Shown: positions 60,055 to 64,000 of the stretch, in pieces | How positions within the stretch are numbered: the stretch's first letter is position 1 | Layout of the letters: every line of letters starts with the position of its first letter | DNA from: JAVBTR01 sp031556065 | Lineage (GTDB): Bacteria; Bacillota; Clostridia; Christensenellales; Aristaeellaceae | Length of the DNA stretch: 64,000 nt | Assembly (NCBI GenBank): GCA_031556065.1 | Contig: JAVBTR010000008.1 | Coordinates: 62,001 to 126,000, forward strand | Reading direction: 5' to 3' | The notes under the pieces: model-generated | The model's database searches: none | What the model was told of the DNA's origin: nothing | What the model saw: only the letters and a program-made list of their open reading frames with translations | Translations under genes and position numbers: made by a program

Positions 60055-61579
60055 AAAAATAAAGGCAAGAAAGGCCCTGGCAACTTTTCTGCTATTATGT
60101 ATGCTGACACCCATTGTGCTGCTATACGGCAGCGCCTTTGCGGAAGAACCCATTGCACCGATTGAAACGGAAACGGGCATTGAAAATGCGCTTTCTTCGG
60201 ACAGTGAGTCCGAAACAACCCAAGAACCAACTCTAGCGGAAGAACCCACGCCTATTCCCACACAGGAGCCTACCCCTACGGAGGTAGTTTCGCCTTACAA
60301 GATAACTTTCACTACTCCGAAGAACTGGACCGGTGCAGCCTCGGCAACCGTTAAGATCAGGGTGGCGGATAAGCAAAGTGTCGGCTGGCACAAGGTGGAG
60401 CTGAAGTTCAAAGGCTCCGATTGGCTGGAACTATCTGATCGTTTCATTGATGCGCAGGACGATAAGATCAATTTCGATGTCAGCGATAATGGCAGCTTGT
60501 TCGTTCGCGTCACCGATACCCATGGGAATGAGTTCATAGAAGAAGCTTGTATTAACTGCTTTGATCGAACGCCCCCCACGGTAACAGCAGGCGTGGATGA
60601 TCTTCTGCTTCGTGTGGAAGCAATCGATGCACAATCCGGTGTGGCAGGCATTCAGGTCAATGGTTTATTGTTTACCACGCTTGAAAATGGCGTTTTAAAT
60701 GTGCGCATCGAGGAAGTATTGATGCAATATGAGAAACTGGCCATTCGCGCCGTTGACTATGCAGGCAACTTTTCCGCGCCGGTGACGCTGGATAACCCCT
60801 ATTATGCCGTTCCCGTACCGGAAGCAACGCCTACCCCAACGCCGGAAGTTACCCCAGTTCCAACAGCGGAACCAACCGTCGCACCGACCACAGAACCGAC
60901 AGCAACGCCTAAACCCACCAAGAAGCCTAGCAGTGGCGGCTCCGGCAATCAAGCGACAGCGACACCAGAGGTAACGGCAGCGCCGATCATCCTGCCAACG
61001 GCAGACCCCAACACCCAAGCTGCGCAGGTTACGACACTGCCTGAACCTGTTACCAATACAGAATACATCACCCTGGGTCCCGGCAAGCCCTTTAAAGCGG
61101 AAAGTAATATGAATACGTTGGATTTGCTATATTCTTCCCACACCAATAAGCAGTTTATCACTGTTCAGACACGAAATGGCGATACCTTCTTCATCATTAT
61201 CGATTACGATAAGCCAATCGACGAAGAAGCCGATTTATACGAAACCTATTTTCTGAATCTGGTGGATGAACGGGATCTGCTGGCGCTGCTTTCACAGGAG
61301 GAGCTGCCTGTGGCTACGCCGACACCCATCGTGATTATTGCGACACCCGAACCCACTGCCGTTCCTGTGGCAACTGCCACGCCTAATGAGCCTGCAAAGG
61401 CAGCGGACAATGGTTCTATGTCTATCCTGCTGGTAGCAGTAATCGTATTGGCCGGCGGCGGGGCTTATTTATTCATGCAATCGAAAAAAGGCAACAGTCA
61501 CAAAAAGCCCATGCTGGATGATGACCCGGACGAAGATGAAGAGGAGGGGGAGTACGAATCATCTGAGCAGAACGAGTAA
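60041..61579 (+). CDS. DUF4366/CD1107-family mobile element surface protein
   Basis: A 512-residue protein. The signal peptide is about residues 1-30. An Ig-like module follows (YKITFTTPKNWTGAASATVK to about 230), then a long Pro/Thr linker, and a conserved DUF4366 core, TNKQFITVQTRNGDTFFIII then YFLNLVDERDLLALL. One membrane span (SMSILLVAVIVLAGGGAYLF) and an acidic cytoplasmic tail end it. It starts at ATG 60041 behind AGGAGGAGG; the in-frame start at 59948 overlaps the DUF4315 gene. It is probably a structural component of the conjugation machinery at the cell surface. Confidence 0.82.
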   Translation: MKKNKKIKARKALATFLLLCMLTPIVLLYGSAFAEEPIAPIETETGIENALSSDSESETTQEPTLAEEPTPIPTQEPTPTEVVSPYKITFTTPKNWTGAASATVKIRVADKQSVGWHKVELKFKGSDWLELSDRFIDAQDDKINFDVSDNGSLFVRVTDTHGNEFIEEACINCFDRTPPTVTAGVDDLLLRVEAIDAQSGVAGIQVNGLLFTTLENGVLNVRIEEVLMQYEKLAIRAVDYAGNFSAPVTLDNPYYAVPVPEATPTPTPEVTPVPTAEPTVAPTTEPTATPKPTKKPSSGGSGNQATATPEVTAAPIILPTADPNTQAAQVTTLPEPVTNTEYITLGPGKPFKAESNMNTLDLLYSSHTNKQFITVQTRNGDTFFIIIDYDKPIDEEADLYETYFLNLVDERDLLALLSQEELPVATPTPIVIIATPEPTAVPVATATPNEPAKAADNGSMSILLVAVIVLAGGGAYLFMQSKKGNSHKKPMLDDDPDEDEEEGEYESSEQNE

Positions 61580-61583
61580 GGAA

Positions 61584-61624
61584 AATGAGGGGGCAGATTT
61601 CATTTCAAATTCTGCCCTCTCATT
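61584..61624 (+). terminator. Hairpin terminator after DUF4366
   Basis: A 14-bp stem (aatgagggggcaga/tctgccctctcatt, one G-T pair). The tail is not a clean T-run, but the stem is strong and separates the transfer operon from the toxin-antitoxin promoter. Confidence 0.55.
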
Positions 61625-61629
61625 CCCTA

Positions 61630-61658
61630 TTGCATAAACGGCTTAATTCGGATAGAAT
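61630..61658 (+). promoter_or_regulatory. Promoter of the toxin-antitoxin pair
   Basis: -35 TTGCAT (61630-61635) and -10 TAGAAT (61653-61658) are 17 nt apart, 42 nt before the antitoxin ATG. Confidence 0.6.
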
Positions 61659-61667
61659 ATAGATAAG

Positions 61668-61682
61668 AAATAAACGTTATTT
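61668..61682. promoter_or_regulatory. Palindromic operator of the toxin-antitoxin pair
   Basis: aaataa-acg-ttattt lies just downstream of the -10 box and upstream of the antitoxin ribosome site, where a Phd-type antitoxin would bind to autoregulate. Confidence 0.5.
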
Positions 61683-61699
61683 GCAAGGAGGTTAATGCA

Positions 61700-61969
61700 A
61701 TGATCAATATTCGTCCGATTTCTGATCTTCGGAACAAGTTTCTGGAGATTGAAAAACTGGTAAAGAAAGGTGATCCCGTGTATCTGACTAAAAATGGGGC
61801 TGGTTCTATGGTGGTATTAAGCCTTGAACAATATGCCGCATTGACAGATGAAATTGAACTGAAGCTTGACGAGGCAGACAAAGCGGCTGCTATTTCCGAT
61901 GTTCGCTACACAGAAGATGAAGTTTTTTCAAGAGTGAGGGCAAGGATTCATGGAAAGCAAACATTATAA
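61700..61969 (+). CDS. Phd/YefM-family antitoxin
   Basis: An 89-residue protein with the Phd/YefM N-terminal DNA-binding fold (MINIRPISDLRNKFLEIEKL, then PVYLTKNGAGSMVVLSLEQY), and an acidic, probably flexible C-terminus that should cap the toxin. It is translated from AGGAGG and overlaps the toxin gene by 20 nt. It probably neutralises the toxin and represses the operon through the palindrome at 61668. Confidence 0.88.
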   Translation: MINIRPISDLRNKFLEIEKLVKKGDPVYLTKNGAGSMVVLSLEQYAALTDEIELKLDEADKAAAISDVRYTEDEVFSRVRARIHGKQTL

Positions 61970-62264
61970 ACTGCGGATTTTGCCTTTATTCGAGGATGAC
62001 TTGAATGAGATCGCGGACTATATTACGATTAAACTGCGTAACCCATTGGCGGCAGAGGATCTGATTGACTTGGTGCAGGAAAGCATTCGTGATAGATTAT
62101 CATGTGCCGAAGCGTTTGAACCATATCCTTCAACCAAGATGCGGGAATTGCCGTACTATCGCATCTACGTGAAAAACTATATTATATTCTATGTTGTAAT
62201 AAACGATGTAATGGAAGTTCGGCGGATTCACTACAACAAGCGCAACAACCCCTCCAACTTGTAA
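61950..62264 (+). CDS. RelE/ParE-family toxin
   Basis: A 104-residue toxin with the RelE/ParE fold: YKLRILPLFEDDLNEIADYI, then STKMRELPYYRIYVKNYIIF and MEVRRIHYNKRN near the end. RelE members cut mRNA on the ribosome and ParE members poison gyrase. The LPYYRIYVKNYIIFY stretch fits the ParE/RelE boundary, so the target cannot be decided. As part of an ICE it would favour retention of the element. Confidence 0.87.
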   Translation: MESKHYKLRILPLFEDDLNEIADYITIKLRNPLAAEDLIDLVQESIRDRLSCAEAFEPYPSTKMRELPYYRIYVKNYIIFYVVINDVMEVRRIHYNKRNNPSNL

Positions 62265-62286
62265 AACCAAATAACCCAATCATTAC

Positions 62287-62311
62287 AGGCAGTCCTTCGG
62301 GGCTGCCTTTT
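62287..62311 (+). terminator. Terminator after the toxin gene
   Basis: Stem aggcagtcc, UUCG loop, gggctgcct, then tttt. It lies 22 nt upstream of the topB start. Confidence 0.75.
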
Positions 62312-62332
62312 CATGTAGAAAGGCAGAAAAAA

Positions 62333-64000
62333 GTGGATTTAATTATTACAGAGAAGCCCAGCGTTGCGAAAATGATAGCCGATGTGCTATATGCCAAGGA
62401 AAAGAAGGAAGGTTACTACCAAGGAACGGATTATATGGTCAGCTGGTGCATTGGCCATCTGGTGGAGTTTGCTCCGGCGCACCAATACAATGAAGGCTAT
62501 GCCAAATGGAAATATGAAGATTTGCCTATTAGCCCTGCTCAATGGCAATATGTTGTATCGGAAAAGACCCAGAAACAGTTTTCGGTACTTCAAAAGCTTA
62601 TGAATGACAAGCGTGTGGAAACGGTGATATGCGCTACGGATGCGGGCCGTGAAGGCGAGCTGATCTTTAGGCTCGTTTATGAAAAATGCCGTTGCGGCAA
62701 GCCTGTGAAACGGCTATGGATATCTTCGCTGGAAGCAAGCGCGATTCGCAATGGCTTCAATAAGCTCAAGGATGGCCAGGAATATGATCGGCTTTATAAG
62801 GCAGCGCTATGCCGTGCCCAGGCGGACTGGCTGGTAGGCATTAATGCCACACGCCTGTTCTCGCTTATGTATAACCAGAAATTGAATGTTGGCCGTGTCA
62901 TAACACCGACGCTGGCGCTTATCGTAAACCGTGAGGCGACGATTGCTTCATTTCATTCTGAAAGCTTTTATAATGTGCAGATCGGCAAGGGCTTTTTAGC
63001 GAAGACAGAGCGTATCGATACCAGGGAAGAAGCGGAAAAGATCTGTGCAGCTTGTGATCAGCAAACCGCTATCGTAAAGAAAATCGTGCAAAAGAGCAAA
63101 ACGGAGAAGCCCCCGAAGCTGTATGATCTGACCACCCTACAGCGTGATGCCAACCGTATCTATGGCTATACCGCCCAGCAAACCCTTGATTACGCCCAAA
63201 GCCTTTATGAAAAGAAGCTGATCACCTACCCCCGAACGGATAGCTGCTATTTAACCAGCGATATGGCCGGAGAACTGTCTACGCTGGTTAAGCTAACCAT
63301 GAACGAACTGTATATTGGGAAAGACCCTGATGCGATGGTCCACATCGACCAGGTGATCGATGATAGAAAGGTTACCGATCATCATGCGCTGATTCCGACC
63401 CAGGCTATTTTGAGGGCAGATGTTGAAAGCTTGCCCATGGGTGAAAGGGATATCCTGAACTTGATCGCCGTTCGCTTAGCCTGTGCTGTTGGTGATGCCC
63501 ATGTTTACGAAGAAACCACCGTTACGTTGGATTGTGCAGGCTATACCTTTACTGTTACAGGGTCTGTCGTTCAAAACATGGGCTGGCAGAAGCCCCAAAC
63601 CAGCCTGTTCATTCGGGATGGCAATCGGATCATGCAAAAAACAGAACAGCTGCGTATGCTGCCGGAAATGGAAGAAGGCCAGCGCATTCCTTCTGTCCTG
63701 GCTGTGGTGAAAAAGGGAAAGACCACGCCGCCCAAGCATTTTACGGAGGATACCTTGCTATCCGCTATGGAAACGGCAAGTGCTGAGGATATGCCCAAAG
63801 ACGCTGAACGTAAAGGCTTGGGAACCCCTGCCACACGAGCCGGGGTGATTGAAAAGCTGGTCAATGTGGGCTTGATCCAGCGCAAAGCGGAGAATAAGGT
63901 TAAGCATCTTTTGCCCACAGCTAAAGGAACCTCCCTGATTGCGGTTTTGCCGGAGGCTCTTCGTTCTGCGCAAATGACAGCGGAGTGGGAGCAGCGTTTA
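62333..64000 (+). CDS. topB: DNA topoisomerase III, partial (3' end outside window)
   Basis: The frame is open to the window edge (556 codons). It begins at GTG 62333 (DLIITEKPSVAKMIADVLYA). The Toprim domain has E7 and DAGREGE (103-109). The type IA topoisomerase core follows with catalytic Y299 in LITYPRTDS, and then GLGTPATRAGVIEKL, which also matches TopB. A TopB gene at this position is usual in ICEs of this group, where it may resolve single-stranded transfer or replication intermediates. An upstream AGAAAGG serves as ribosome site. The GTG start was chosen because the family begins with these residues. Confidence 0.93.
   Translation, partial: MDLIITEKPSVAKMIADVLYAKEKKEGYYQGTDYMVSWCIGHLVEFAPAHQYNEGYAKWKYEDLPISPAQWQYVVSEKTQKQFSVLQKLMNDKRVETVICATDAGREGELIFRLVYEKCRCGKPVKRLWISSLEASAIRNGFNKLKDGQEYDRLYKAALCRAQADWLVGINATRLFSLMYNQKLNVGRVITPTLALIVNREATIASFHSESFYNVQIGKGFLAKTERIDTREEAEKICAACDQQTAIVKKIVQKSKTEKPPKLYDLTTLQRDANRIYGYTAQQTLDYAQSLYEKKLITYPRTDSCYLTSDMAGELSTLVKLTMNELYIGKDPDAMVHIDQVIDDRKVTDHHALIPTQAILRADVESLPMGERDILNLIAVRLACAVGDAHVYEETTVTLDCAGYTFTVTGSVVQNMGWQKPQTSLFIRDGNRIMQKTEQLRMLPEMEEGQRIPSVLAVVKKGKTTPPKHFTEDTLLSAMETASAEDMPKDAERKGLGTPATRAGVIEKLVNVGLIQRKAENKVKHLLPTAKGTSLIAVLPEALRSAQMTAEWEQRL

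Larger units (their letters stand above)
13743..64000 (+). mobile_element. Integrative conjugative element (ICE), right end outside window
   Basis: The element starts at the tRNA-Thr(GGU) remnant. Its backbone in order is HTH, ParA, ParB, PAPS-reductase-like, replication-initiator-like, DNA methyltransferase, sortase B, Cna-B adhesin, PcfB, VirD4, C40 peptidases, DUF4315, DUF4366 and TopB, an order I recognise from Clostridia ICEs. Integrase, excisionase and the ICE relaxase are not in view and may lie to the right. VirD4 is split twice by other elements, and the Maff2/TrbL/PrgI/VirB4 block is absent, so it is probably unable to conjugate by itself. Confidence 0.75.

Noticed and set aside
30926..64000. 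Treating both serine recombinases as ICE integrases
   Set aside because: Both lie inside virD4, and the ICE's left end is a tRNA, which points to a tyrosine integrase outside the window.

Overview
The window looks like a chromosomal segment of a Gram-positive anaerobe of the class Clostridia (gut- or digester-type Firmicute). The basis is strong AGGAGG ribosome sites, Clostridia-type CUT1 sugar transporters that lack their own ATPase, a class B sortase with its adhesin, and a conjugative-element backbone (ParAB, PcfB, VirD4, C40 peptidase, DUF4315, DUF4366, TopB) typical of Clostridia. Genus cannot be set from the sequence.

Positions 1 to about 13.7 kb are ordinary chromosome. A leftward operon encodes a sugar-binding protein, an FAD oxidoreductase, two CUT1 permeases and a glycoside-hydrolase-like protein cut by the window edge. 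Divergent from it, a good promoter drives a sensor kinase and response regulator, followed by three genes that read as a glyoxylate-to-glycerate route (glyoxylate carboligase-like enzyme, hydroxypyruvate isomerase-like TIM barrel, D-2-hydroxyacid dehydrogenase). Decayed tnpV and DUF6076 genes, TrmO and a GNAT acetyltransferase follow.

At 13698-13742 lies the 3' part of a tRNA-Thr(GGU) gene, cut at the anticodon loop. I read it as the left attachment site of an integrative conjugative element (ICE) that fills the rest of the window and runs off its right edge. The ICE carries an HTH protein, ParA, ParB with a PAPS-reductase-like partner, a replication-initiator-like protein, a DNA cytosine methyltransferase, a sortase B with a 2459-residue thioester/Cna-B adhesin, a DUF2971 gene, PcfB, VirD4, two NlpC/P60 peptidases, DUF4315, DUF4366, a toxin-antitoxin pair and topoisomerase III.

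The main discovery is nesting. The ICE's virD4 gene is split at its DPKG codons by a 23.8-kb integrative mobilizable element (IME; 30926-54756, shared core cccaagggc). The IME has a Tn4451-like toolkit: large serine recombinase (tnpX-like), tnpV, oriT-like hairpins, DUF3847 protein, MobA/MobL relaxase and tnpW. Beyond an IS256-family insertion (38026-39528, perfect 8-bp target duplication), it carries an eleven-gene polysaccharide-utilization cluster on the minus strand: GH1, an LplABC-type transporter, a secreted protein, a PL8 lyase without signal peptide, an unknown protein, a stand-alone VOC domain like the C-terminus of Clostridial KDPG aldolases, GH88 unsaturated glucuronyl hydrolase, an AraC regulator and GH2. 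Together these look like import and intracellular breakdown of a uronic-acid polysaccharide, carried as cargo.

A second serine recombinase interrupts the same virD4 again at 55294. To its right the rest of virD4 and the expected Maff2, TrbL, PrgI and VirB4 genes are absent, so the ICE has probably lost its mating apparatus while the nested IME keeps its own recombinase, oriT-like region and relaxase.
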